DNA of 64,000 nucleotides from NCBI GenBank assembly GCA_023511455.1, contig JAIMBJ010000004.1, positions 1 through 64,000 on the forward strand, read 5' to 3'. Made by a program: the position numbers and the translations under genes. This document shows, in pieces, positions 33,187-40,881 of the stretch. Numbering within the stretch: position 1 is the stretch's first letter; each line of letters starts with the position of its first letter. Origin of the DNA: Bacillota bacterium. GTDB taxonomy: Bacteria > Armatimonadota > HRBIN16. The notes below the pieces were generated by a model. That model did not search any database. It saw only the letters and a list, made by a program, of their open reading frames with translations, and was not told where the DNA came from.

Positions 33187-34176
33187 GTGAACACTCAAAG
33201 ACGTTGGCTCTGTTTGAGCGCAGCAGCCCTCGCTTTGCTGGCAACGGTGACCGTTGTGGCGGGGAGAGAGCCACAAAAGGAACCTCCCTATCCGCAGAGC
33301 CTGTTCGCCAAAGCGACGCCCGATGATTATATGGGCGATAAGGACTGCACCGAAGCGGGATGCCACTATCCCCACGCCGACAACTTTAGCCGCTCGCCGC
33401 ACGCACCGTTCATGCGCGACCCGAAGCTACCCATCGACAAGCGAGGATGCGAAGGCTGTCACGGTCCCGCAAACCCGCACCTGGAGGACCCACAGAAGAT
33501 TTTCAGTTACAGCGACTCCAAACCCGCAGATATTGCAGCAATGTGTTTGCGTTGCCACGCTGACACCATGCGCCTCTCACAGTGGCATCGCACCCAGCAC
33601 GGCAAGGCGGACGTCGCCTGCACCGCCTGTCATCAAATCCACTGGGAACCGCACAAAGAGCCTCCGGCGCGTGGGTTAATCAACCTGGGAAGCCTGCGCG
33701 CGCCGCAAACGGAGAAGGAACCACAACCGCGACGCCTGCTGAAGTTCGACGACCCCATCCTGTGCAGTCAGTGCCATCAGCGCGAAGCCAACGAGTTCCG
33801 CCTGAATTTCCACCATCCGGTGCCGGAGCGCAGGCTGGAGTGCGGCGATTGTCACGAGGCACACCCCAGCAAAGCGGCGCAGAAGCGGTTCCGCCCCATC
33901 AAGGAGATGTGCGTGAGCTGTCACCCCGATAAGGCGGGCCCATTTGCCTTCGAGCATGACCCCGTCGCGGGATGGAGCGGACAGGGTTGTACCGAGTGCC
34001 ACCGTCCACACGGTTCGCCCAACCCCAAACTGCTCACTGCTTCCTCGCGGGGTCTGTGCAGTCAATGCCACACCGACAAAGCGGCAACGCACTATCCGGG
34101 GCGCAGCTGCTGGATGGCAGGCTGTCACGCGGCGATACATGGCTCCAATTCCGACGCACTGTTGCGTCGCCCGTAG
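33187..34176 (+). CDS. Periplasmic decaheme cytochrome c, MtrA/DmsE-like
   Basis: A 329-residue exported cytochrome starting at GTG 33187 after GGGAGGAG, with signal peptide VNTQRRWLCLSAAALALLAT and following. Ten haem sites: eight CXXCH (CEGCH, CLRCH, CTACH, CSQCH, CGDCH, CVSCH, CTECH, CSQCH) and two CX4CH, the first (CTEAGCH) and last (CWMAGCH). Spacing, with GCEGCHGPANPH near the start and repeated H-rich linkers, follows the MtrA/DmsE decaheme family, which threads an outer-membrane barrel and wires the periplasm to the outside. The barrel gene follows 13 nt later, as in mtrAB/pioAB. The CX4CH sites at both ends are unusual. Confidence 0.9.
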   Translation: MNTQRRWLCLSAAALALLATVTVVAGREPQKEPPYPQSLFAKATPDDYMGDKDCTEAGCHYPHADNFSRSPHAPFMRDPKLPIDKRGCEGCHGPANPHLEDPQKIFSYSDSKPADIAAMCLRCHADTMRLSQWHRTQHGKADVACTACHQIHWEPHKEPPARGLINLGSLRAPQTEKEPQPRRLLKFDDPILCSQCHQREANEFRLNFHHPVPERRLECGDCHEAHPSKAAQKRFRPIKEMCVSCHPDKAGPFAFEHDPVAGWSGQGCTECHRPHGSPNPKLLTASSRGLCSQCHTDKAATHYPGRSCWMAGCHAAIHGSNSDALLRRP

Positions 34177-34189
34177 GGGAGGTTGAGCG

Positions 34190-35887
34190 ATGAAACGGAC
34201 GTGTCGAAAGGGTTTGCAATGGCTATGCAGGTGTCTGGCTCTGGGTGTGGCGGTGCTGCTGCTTGCTGTGCACACGCCAGTACAGGCGCAGGTCACCCCG
34301 CCATCGGAGCAAGAAACCGCCGTCCCGCCCGAATCTCCCGAACAACCCCTGCCACCGCCTCCCAAGCACCTCACCGTCGACTTTGGCTGGTCGTTCTGGA
34401 ATGAGGACGGCAACGCGAAGAAGTTCCGTCAATACGCCACGCCGCCCAACAGCCGCTTCCTGCGTGAGCTGCGTTACCTTTCGCCCTTCTGGCGGAATGG
34501 AGATAACATACGCCTGCAACTGTGGAGCCCCACAGAGGATGACTATCGGTTAGAAGCCAATCTTTCCTTCCGCTTCGGCAGCACGCGCATCGAAGGCTGG
34601 ACGACGCGCAACCGCTTCCTGACGCCAACGCCCGCCTCTCTGCCAATCAGTGAGCGCAGCGTCACCGAAGCCTTTTTCAAGCAGTCGCTGACGCCCGATT
34701 TCTCGGTGTTTGTGCGATACCGCCAGGATGGGCAAAACCACTATGTGGACATCCCCCGCGCGCCGCTGCTGCAGAACGTTCGCTACTGGGACGCCGTCGC
34801 GGAAGGGCAGCTGGGAAACGGGCAGATAAGCATCGGCTATACCGATTGGCGCTACTTTGACCGTACCGATACCTTCCCCGACACGGGGATGGAGCGCTGG
34901 CACGCCCGATACCTTTGGGAGCTGAACCCCAGACTGGCGGTGGAAGGAAGCGTCGCGCGGATGGAACTGAGACAGCAAAACCGCCCGTCCAGCCGAATGG
35001 AAACCTGGAACATGAGCACGGATTGGGTACTCAGTAACAGCACAGAGCTCGCCCTGAGCTTCCGCCGAGACCAGATGACGCTGCCAGTGGTGCAAAACGC
35101 CTACGTCCGCGAACGCCGTCAGAGCCAGGCGCTGCTGATACACCGCTGGAACCGCTGGAATCTGCAGTTCGGTGTGCGCCAGCGTGAAGCAGAACGCATA
35201 CGGGCAGACCAGACCTTCGTGGATGTGCCACGCTGGTGGACGGTGGAGGGGAGGTTATGGGGGCGACTGAACAGGCAGCTGCGCCTCACCGTGCGCGGTT
35301 TTACCGAATACCTGAACGACCCACCTGTCGTCGTGGGGACGGACACACGCTCCCTCTTCTGGGACGAGCGGCGGTTCGCTCAGGTGAAGCTGGATGGCGG
35401 CACTCCCCTGTTCAACGGCTACATCAGCTATAACTACCGCCAGTGGACGAACGATGCGCGATCGGTGGCGTTGAACCTGACCGGCTTCACCTTAGGGGGT
35501 ACCTACACGCCCAATGACAGGCTGAGCGTGTTTGCGGAATACTCCACCGAGGCGTGGGGTGCCAGAAGCGAAATTACCACCTTCCCCACTCTCGAAAACT
35601 TCTTCCCCAACAGCCGGGTGGGAACCATTGGGCTGAATTGGACTATCGACGCGCGCACGCAACTCAGCCTGACCTACACCAACTTCGTGACCGATAACGA
35701 CAACCCCCTGTTGCTACGGGATGGGAACACTGAAGGCAGGTTCTTGACGGCGAACCTCACCTATCTCTTGCCGTCGGATTACCAGCTCACTCTAACCATT
35801 GCCCCATGGGTCTACCGCGATGAGGTAGACCGATGGATGGATTACGATACGCAACTGGTGATGCTGTCCCTTAGTGGACGCTTCTAA
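34190..35887 (+). CDS. MtrB/PioB-like outer-membrane beta-barrel
   Basis: A 565-residue protein with a signal peptide (LALGVAVLLLAVHTPVQAQ), a Pro-rich linker and ~500 residues of alternating hydrophobic/polar strands rich in aromatic girdle residues (YRLEANLSFRFGSTRIEGWT, ISYNYRQWTN), ending in GRF; a C-terminal Phe is typical of outer-membrane barrels. Position directly after the decaheme gene and before two multihaem lipoproteins fits an MtrB/PioB-type porin that sheathes the decaheme. GGGAGG precedes the ATG. Primary sequence similarity in this family is weak, so the call leans on context. Confidence 0.78.
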   Translation: MKRTCRKGLQWLCRCLALGVAVLLLAVHTPVQAQVTPPSEQETAVPPESPEQPLPPPPKHLTVDFGWSFWNEDGNAKKFRQYATPPNSRFLRELRYLSPFWRNGDNIRLQLWSPTEDDYRLEANLSFRFGSTRIEGWTTRNRFLTPTPASLPISERSVTEAFFKQSLTPDFSVFVRYRQDGQNHYVDIPRAPLLQNVRYWDAVAEGQLGNGQISIGYTDWRYFDRTDTFPDTGMERWHARYLWELNPRLAVEGSVARMELRQQNRPSSRMETWNMSTDWVLSNSTELALSFRRDQMTLPVVQNAYVRERRQSQALLIHRWNRWNLQFGVRQREAERIRADQTFVDVPRWWTVEGRLWGRLNRQLRLTVRGFTEYLNDPPVVVGTDTRSLFWDERRFAQVKLDGGTPLFNGYISYNYRQWTNDARSVALNLTGFTLGGTYTPNDRLSVFAEYSTEAWGARSEITTFPTLENFFPNSRVGTIGLNWTIDARTQLSLTYTNFVTDNDNPLLLRDGNTEGRFLTANLTYLLPSDYQLTLTIAPWVYRDEVDRWMDYDTQLVMLSLSGRF

Positions 35888-35919
35888 ACGCGAGCGTGTA
35901 ATGGAAGGAGGACGCAACC

Positions 35920-37032
35920 ATGAAAAGACTAAAGGCGTTCGGGGCGGTGACCCTCACCGTCGCTGTCGTTGCTTCCGTCGGGATGTTGCAGGGATGCGGA
36001 GGCGAGAGCAGAACGGAGCCTACCCTCTCTATCGAGGAAACGTTCCGCACCAGCCTGCACGCCACGCGGTTGGGGAAGGCGACCTGGTATAGCAGGGCGA
36101 ACGGCGGCTTTGAAGCGTTGACGAATGTGTCTATCTCGCAGATGGCGTGTATGAAGTGCCACCCGGGTACCAAAGCAGATGGCACACCCATCGACACGGC
36201 GACCTACCAGCCCGGTTGTGATGACTGCCACTCTTCCCCGGGCTCTTCGGTCAGCGACCAGACCTGCCTCAAGTGCCATAGCCGGCAGATGCGAGAGATG
36301 CAGTTCTACAGCGACGTCCACCGTCAACAGGGATTTCGCTGCATGAGCTGCCACACGCTGGAGGATGTGCATGGCGACGGCAAGCAGTATGCATCGTGGC
36401 TGGAACCCGGAGCAGTGAAGGTAAAGTGTGAAACCTGCCACACCAGGGTGGAGAGCAATCCCGCACACAACGTCCATAACAGGAGCGTGGACTGCGTTGC
36501 GTGCCACACACAGTCGGTGGTTTCGTGTTACAACTGCCACCTGCCCAGCGAGATCCAGGCGGACAGAAAACGCCCCCATGGGTTGATTCGCGACTACCTG
36601 CTGTTGCTGAGGCGGAAGGAAACAGGCAAGGTGTACACCGGAAGCATCATGACCCTGAACTACAACGACAAAACCTTCCTGGCAGTGGCTCCCTACCGGG
36701 CACATACCATTGCGAAAAACGCCCGCAAGTGCGAAGATTGCCACGACAACGCCGCCATCCGCGAATACAATGAGACCGGCAAAATCGTGGTGACCAGGTG
36801 GGATGGCTCCAAAGTGGTGAACAAGAAGGGCGTCATCCCCGTGCCGCCGGACTGGCAAACAGCGTTCCAGCTGGACTTTGTGGATTACACGGGTGACCCC
36901 GCTTCACCCACGACCGACCCCACCAAGTGGGTTTTCTTGAAAACAGGGGCCGATGGCAAGCAGATGCTGTACGCCGAACCGCTGACAGCACAGCAGATGC
37001 AGAAGCTGTCTCAACCGTACACATCACCATGA
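35920..37032 (+). CDS. Octaheme c-type cytochrome lipoprotein A
   Basis: A 370-residue lipoprotein: signal peptide with lipobox LQGC (MKRLKAFGAVTLTVAVVASV and on), so the mature protein is lipid-anchored at Cys. Eight CXXCH sites: CMKCH, CDDCH, CLKCH, CMSCH, CETCH, CVACH, CYNCH, CEDCH. The C-terminal ~120 residues have one haem site, CEDCH (~residue 270), and are otherwise haem-free, containing VVTRWDGSKVVNKKGVI. GAAGGAGG precedes the ATG. As third gene of the cytochrome operon it could be the surface acceptor on the barrel or a periplasmic-side partner. Which side the lipid anchor faces cannot be told from sequence. Confidence 0.85.
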   Translation: MKRLKAFGAVTLTVAVVASVGMLQGCGGESRTEPTLSIEETFRTSLHATRLGKATWYSRANGGFEALTNVSISQMACMKCHPGTKADGTPIDTATYQPGCDDCHSSPGSSVSDQTCLKCHSRQMREMQFYSDVHRQQGFRCMSCHTLEDVHGDGKQYASWLEPGAVKVKCETCHTRVESNPAHNVHNRSVDCVACHTQSVVSCYNCHLPSEIQADRKRPHGLIRDYLLLLRRKETGKVYTGSIMTLNYNDKTFLAVAPYRAHTIAKNARKCEDCHDNAAIREYNETGKIVVTRWDGSKVVNKKGVIPVPPDWQTAFQLDFVDYTGDPASPTTDPTKWVFLKTGADGKQMLYAEPLTAQQMQKLSQPYTSP

Positions 37033-37061
37033 ACAGTGTGTACCAAAAGGAGGTAGGCGAT

Positions 37062-38540
37062 ATGCACCGAAAACGCACTTTTTGGCTGGCGTCGGTGACG
37101 CTGGCAGTAGTAACAGCGGTGTTTGTGCTGGAGGGATGCGGGGGCGGAGGCGGTCCGCTAACACCGCCGACGAATGGAGGCACCCCCTCGCCAACCACGC
37201 GCTTCACCGAGCTGCTACCGCCTGCGCAGAAGGACGCCACCTACGTGGGCACGCAACAGTGCCTCGGCTGCCATGGTGCCGGACACCGGCAGGCAGGAGC
37301 CGAACCTGTGGCCGTCGCATGGCAGAAGACCAAGCACGCCCAGGTCAACGTGGGCTGCGAGCAGTGCCATGGACCGGGTAGCAAACACGTACAAGAGCCC
37401 GTCAAGGACAACATCCTCACCTATCCGAACGTGGCGAGCTCGGAGGTGTGCGCCCAGTGTCATGGTACCGTCGCAGCGCATTATGAGCAGTCGGGACATG
37501 CGGGGGCAGTGGAACCAGTCGTGCAGATGGCAGAAAACAACCCAAACGTGTACGGAAAGAACTGCTTCCGCTGCCACAGCGCGCCGTTCCGCAACCAGAT
37601 GGTGGATAACCCGGTCACATACGGTCAGTCGCGCGACGCCATCGACGGTGCTATCCAGGCGATGAGTGCCGACTCCATCGCGAAGATTGCGCGTGCGACC
37701 CGCGAGAGTGCCTCCTGCGTTTCCTGCCACGACCCGCATCGCATCACGGGCAACCTCAGCTGGCAGGGCAAGGAGCTGCAGCTACGCCACGCCGTGCTGA
37801 ACACCGACACGACAGACATCGCCCCCGGCACGCCGGTTAAACAGCACACGACGGTTAACCAAATCTGCGGGTCGTGCCATAACGGTCGCGGTGGGAACCC
37901 GTCTGACACCGCGCTGAACACAGGTACCGCTCGGGTCAACTTCCACTACAGCAATCAGTACAACATGCTGATGGGCATCACTGGGGTGGAAGAGCAACCG
38001 GGTCCCATCACGCGATACACTGCCCATGCCACTGCGCCCGGACAATGCACGCATTGTCACATGGGCAACTCGCGCCATACGTTTACGGTCAGCTACGATA
38101 CCGGCTGCACGCCCTGCCATACCGCTGCCGACGCTGCCGCACGCACGCAGGTCACCAAGAGCCAGACCGAGCAGGCACTGCTGGCACTGCGGTCGCGGTT
38201 GCGCACGTGGGCGCAACAGACTTTTGGAGACCCTGACCTGTGGAACTACACCGCCTATATTCAGGAACTGGGTAAAACGCCACCGCCGCAGGCACAGGTA
38301 CCTATCGAGGTCAAGCGCGCCCGCCACAACTACTACTTCATCCTGAACGACAAGAGCCTGGGCGTGCATAACCCAGCCTACACCCGCTACCTGCTGGAGG
38401 TGGCGAATGCCAATCTGGACAGGCTGGGGGTCGGCGCGGCGTCGCGGGCAGCGGTGAGCCTCTCGCCGGCGCAGCGACGCGGCATCCTCGAGGCTGACCT
38501 GCAACAGCAGAGAAGGGCAGCACGAAACGCGGTAGACTAG
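37062..38540 (+). CDS. Octaheme c-type cytochrome lipoprotein B
   Basis: A 492-residue lipoprotein starting at 37062 after AAAGGAGG, with lipobox LEGC followed by a Gly/Pro/Thr linker. Eight CXXCH sites: CLGCH, CEQCH, CAQCH, CFRCH, CVSCH, CGSCH, CTHCH, CTPCH. The C-terminal ~150 residues lack haem and are helical (LLALRSRLRTWAQQTFGD, ARHNYYFILNDKSLGVHNPA), similar in style to the C-terminal helices of NrfA/octaheme reductase families. A reductase role (nitrite, sulfite, hydroxylamine) or a purely electron-transfer role are both possible. It is the last gene of the operon, before a strong terminator. Confidence 0.85.
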   Translation: MHRKRTFWLASVTLAVVTAVFVLEGCGGGGGPLTPPTNGGTPSPTTRFTELLPPAQKDATYVGTQQCLGCHGAGHRQAGAEPVAVAWQKTKHAQVNVGCEQCHGPGSKHVQEPVKDNILTYPNVASSEVCAQCHGTVAAHYEQSGHAGAVEPVVQMAENNPNVYGKNCFRCHSAPFRNQMVDNPVTYGQSRDAIDGAIQAMSADSIAKIARATRESASCVSCHDPHRITGNLSWQGKELQLRHAVLNTDTTDIAPGTPVKQHTTVNQICGSCHNGRGGNPSDTALNTGTARVNFHYSNQYNMLMGITGVEEQPGPITRYTAHATAPGQCTHCHMGNSRHTFTVSYDTGCTPCHTAADAAARTQVTKSQTEQALLALRSRLRTWAQQTFGDPDLWNYTAYIQELGKTPPPQAQVPIEVKRARHNYYFILNDKSLGVHNPAYTRYLLEVANANLDRLGVGAASRAAVSLSPAQRRGILEADLQQQRRAARNAVD

Positions 38541-38549
38541 GGGGCTAAG

Positions 38550-38575
38550 GGACGGGGCAGGTATCTGCCCCGTCC
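38550..38575. terminator. Bidirectional terminator after the cytochrome operon
   Basis: GGACGGGGCAG and CTGCCCCGTCC form an 11-bp stem with a GTAT loop, followed by TTTAC on the plus strand, between the cytochrome operon and the convergent phosphoglycerate mutase. Confidence 0.75.
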
Positions 38576-38576
38576 T

Positions 38577-39770
38577 TTACACTTTGAACAGCAGGTCTAT
38601 CAGTCGCCAGCCTTCGTCGATGCGCAGTTTCGCCTCCTCCACTGCGCTCTCGTCGAAGGTCAACAGGCTGTCGCGAGAGAGGTCTTCGCGCGAATCGTAC
38701 AGCATGAAAGGCACTGCGCCAGCGCGATGGGTGCGGATGGTGACAGGGGTAGCGTGGTCGGGCAGCACCAGCATTCGGTAGTCGTGTTCCTTTAAGCCAT
38801 CCACCAGCTGCGCGACGATGTGTTCGTCGATCTGTTCCATCGCCCACGCCTTCGCCTCGGGGTCGCCCTGATGTCCCGCTTCGTCTGGCGCTTCCACGTG
38901 GATGAAAACGAAATCGTGTTTTTCCAGCATCCGCAGCGCGGCGGCGCCGATGGCGCGGTAGTCGGTGTGCAGGTAACCGGTAGCACCCGGCACGTTGGGC
39001 ACCTCCAGTCCCGCCGCCCGTCCGATGCCTTTGACCAAATCTACCTCTGCAACCACCGCTCCGGTTAAACCGCGCTGCAACGAGAAAGCCGGGAGTTTGG
39101 GAGCAAGCCCCTGCCCCCACGGCCATATCATGTTGGCAGGCATTTTGCCTTCGTCGCGGCGACGACGGTTAATTGGGTGGTCATCTAGCAGATTGAGCGA
39201 GTCCTCGATCAGTCGGCGCAGTTTTTGCTCGCCTTCCCCTTGCGGTAGATGCTTCTGCCAGGGTTCACCCACGATGTCATGGGGCGGCGTGCAACGTATC
39301 TCCGCGGGTCCCTCGTGCCACACCATCACATGCCGATAGCCCACGCCGGGGAAGAACCGCCAGTAGCGTGTGCCCAGCTTTTCGTCCACCAGACGGATAA
39401 GGGGATGCGCTTCCTCGTTGCTGATGTTGCCCGCGCTGTGGTCCAGGATACGCTCCCCATCGGTGCTAATGAGAGAGCAGCGGAAGGCAACGTCCTCGCC
39501 TTCCAGCGATATGCCCATCGCCAGTGCTTCCAGCGGTCCCCTGCCCGTGTAGTAGCGGCGCGGGTCGTAACCGAGTATAGCCATATTGGCGACATCGCTT
39601 CCGGGGTACATGTCTGGCGGCACTGTCCACACCGCTCCAATCAATGCACGCTTTGCCAGGGCGTCCAGATATGGCGTGTGGGCACGCATCTTGGGCGTCT
39701 TGCCGTTCCACTCGGGCAATGGGTCATCCGCAAAACCATCTGGCACCAGCAGCACGTACTTCATGGGCAA
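38577..39770 (-). CDS. apgM: 2,3-bisphosphoglycerate-independent phosphoglycerate mutase (archaeal type)
   Basis: A 397-residue ApgM-type mutase of the alkaline phosphatase superfamily, interconverting 3- and 2-phosphoglycerate in glycolysis. It shows YVLLVPDGFADDP (first metal Asp), PGSDVANMAILGYDP (catalytic Ser and metal region), GRGPLEALAMGI, VHVEAPDEAGHQGDPEAK-type text (HVEAPDEAGHQGD) and LPDHATPVTIRTHR, all metal-binding motifs. The TTG at 39770 has AGGAGG 10 nt upstream; the ATG at 39764 is the alternative. The large E. coli-type iPGM (GpmI) is absent from the window. Confidence 0.92.
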   Translation of the reverse strand: MPMKYVLLVPDGFADDPLPEWNGKTPKMRAHTPYLDALAKRALIGAVWTVPPDMYPGSDVANMAILGYDPRRYYTGRGPLEALAMGISLEGEDVAFRCSLISTDGERILDHSAGNISNEEAHPLIRLVDEKLGTRYWRFFPGVGYRHVMVWHEGPAEIRCTPPHDIVGEPWQKHLPQGEGEQKLRRLIEDSLNLLDDHPINRRRRDEGKMPANMIWPWGQGLAPKLPAFSLQRGLTGAVVAEVDLVKGIGRAAGLEVPNVPGATGYLHTDYRAIGAAALRMLEKHDFVFIHVEAPDEAGHQGDPEAKAWAMEQIDEHIVAQLVDGLKEHDYRMLVLPDHATPVTIRTHRAGAVPFMLYDSREDLSRDSLLTFDESAVEEAKLRIDEGWRLIDLLFKV

Positions 39771-39785
39771 AGGGCATCTTCCTCC

Positions 39786-40763
39786 TTATATCCCGTGATC
39801 GCCAGGGTGTCCATGCTCGTTCAGCCACTCCAGCATCTCGCGGATGCTTCCTGTTGCCAGCGCGATACACGTATCCGCGCCGCCATAGTACAGGTTGATG
39901 GTATCTCCGTCATCTTCGATAGTGTACCCGCAAGGGAACACCACATTGGCCACGTCGCCTTCGCGCTCATAAGGCTCCTCGGGACCGAACATCCACTCGT
40001 CGCTGCGAAGGATGCACCGTTCGGGCGTGTTCAGGTCGAACAGCGCGAGCCCCAGCCGGTACAGACTGCCGCTGGCGGTCTGGCGCACGCCGTGATACAG
40101 CATCAACCAGCCCTCTGGCGTCTCGATAACGGGTGGGGAAAGCCCTATCTTGTTGGCATCCCACCATGCCCCGCGTCTCGCCTGCAAAATCATCTTGTGG
40201 CTGCCCCAGTGACGCAGGTCAGGCGAGTAGGAAATCCAGATGTGTGCTCCCTGTGCAGTTACCGGGCGGTGAATCAGCGCCCAGTGCCCTCCGATACGCC
40301 GGGGAAGCAGGGCGGCATCTTTGTCCTCGGGGGGCATAATCACCCCGAGTCGTTCGAAGTGCCGGAAGTCCTCCGTCAGCGCGAGGGAAACGCCCGGTCC
40401 ACCACGCGAGTAAGACGTATAGGTCACCGCGTATTTACCCAGCTCGGGCACATAGACGATGCGCGGGTCCTCGATGCCCCAAATCTCTTCCGGATGGTTG
40501 TCAGGGTCGGGAAGCAACGTCGGGCAAGGGTCGATATCCCAGCAATCCACCCCGTTGCGGGAGCGCGCCGCACAAAAGTGGGAGATGCCTCGCCTGTCTT
40601 CCACCCGGCACAGCAATAGCGTTGTGCCGTCGGGGAGCTTTGTCGCACCCGCGTTGAACACGGTGTTAATCGCGTACGGCCAGTCCGCAGCGGTCAATAT
40701 CGGGTTGCCCGCATAACGGTGCAACAGCTGCTGGTGATGATTGTTACGCCTGACCTCACTCAT
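39786..40763 (-). CDS. GH130 family glycoside phosphorylase/hydrolase
   Basis: A 325-residue GH130 protein. The family five-blade fold shows as HRYAGNPILTAADWPYAINT, FNAGATKLPDGTTLLLCRVE, WGIEDPRIVYVPELGKYAVT with the catalytic Asp, EDKDAALLPRRIGGHWALIH, and DEWMFGPEEPYEREGDVANV. Most GH130 enzymes phosphorolyse beta-1,4-mannosides; some are hydrolases. The specificity is not clear here. AGGTGG precedes the ATG. It ends 16 nt before the phosphoglycerate mutase gene, so the two may be cotranscribed. Confidence 0.9.
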   Translation of the reverse strand: MSEVRRNNHHQQLLHRYAGNPILTAADWPYAINTVFNAGATKLPDGTTLLLCRVEDRRGISHFCAARSRNGVDCWDIDPCPTLLPDPDNHPEEIWGIEDPRIVYVPELGKYAVTYTSYSRGGPGVSLALTEDFRHFERLGVIMPPEDKDAALLPRRIGGHWALIHRPVTAQGAHIWISYSPDLRHWGSHKMILQARRGAWWDANKIGLSPPVIETPEGWLMLYHGVRQTASGSLYRLGLALFDLNTPERCILRSDEWMFGPEEPYEREGDVANVVFPCGYTIEDDGDTINLYYGGADTCIALATGSIREMLEWLNEHGHPGDHGI

Positions 40764-40881
40764 GGTTCCACCTGTTCATGCAAAATCTGATTTCCTGACA
40801 GTACTATCGGTAAAACATCGACGCTCTCTAGGAAGTTCAAGCGTATAGTATGATACCCTGCCAATCGCGAAGATACCAGAG

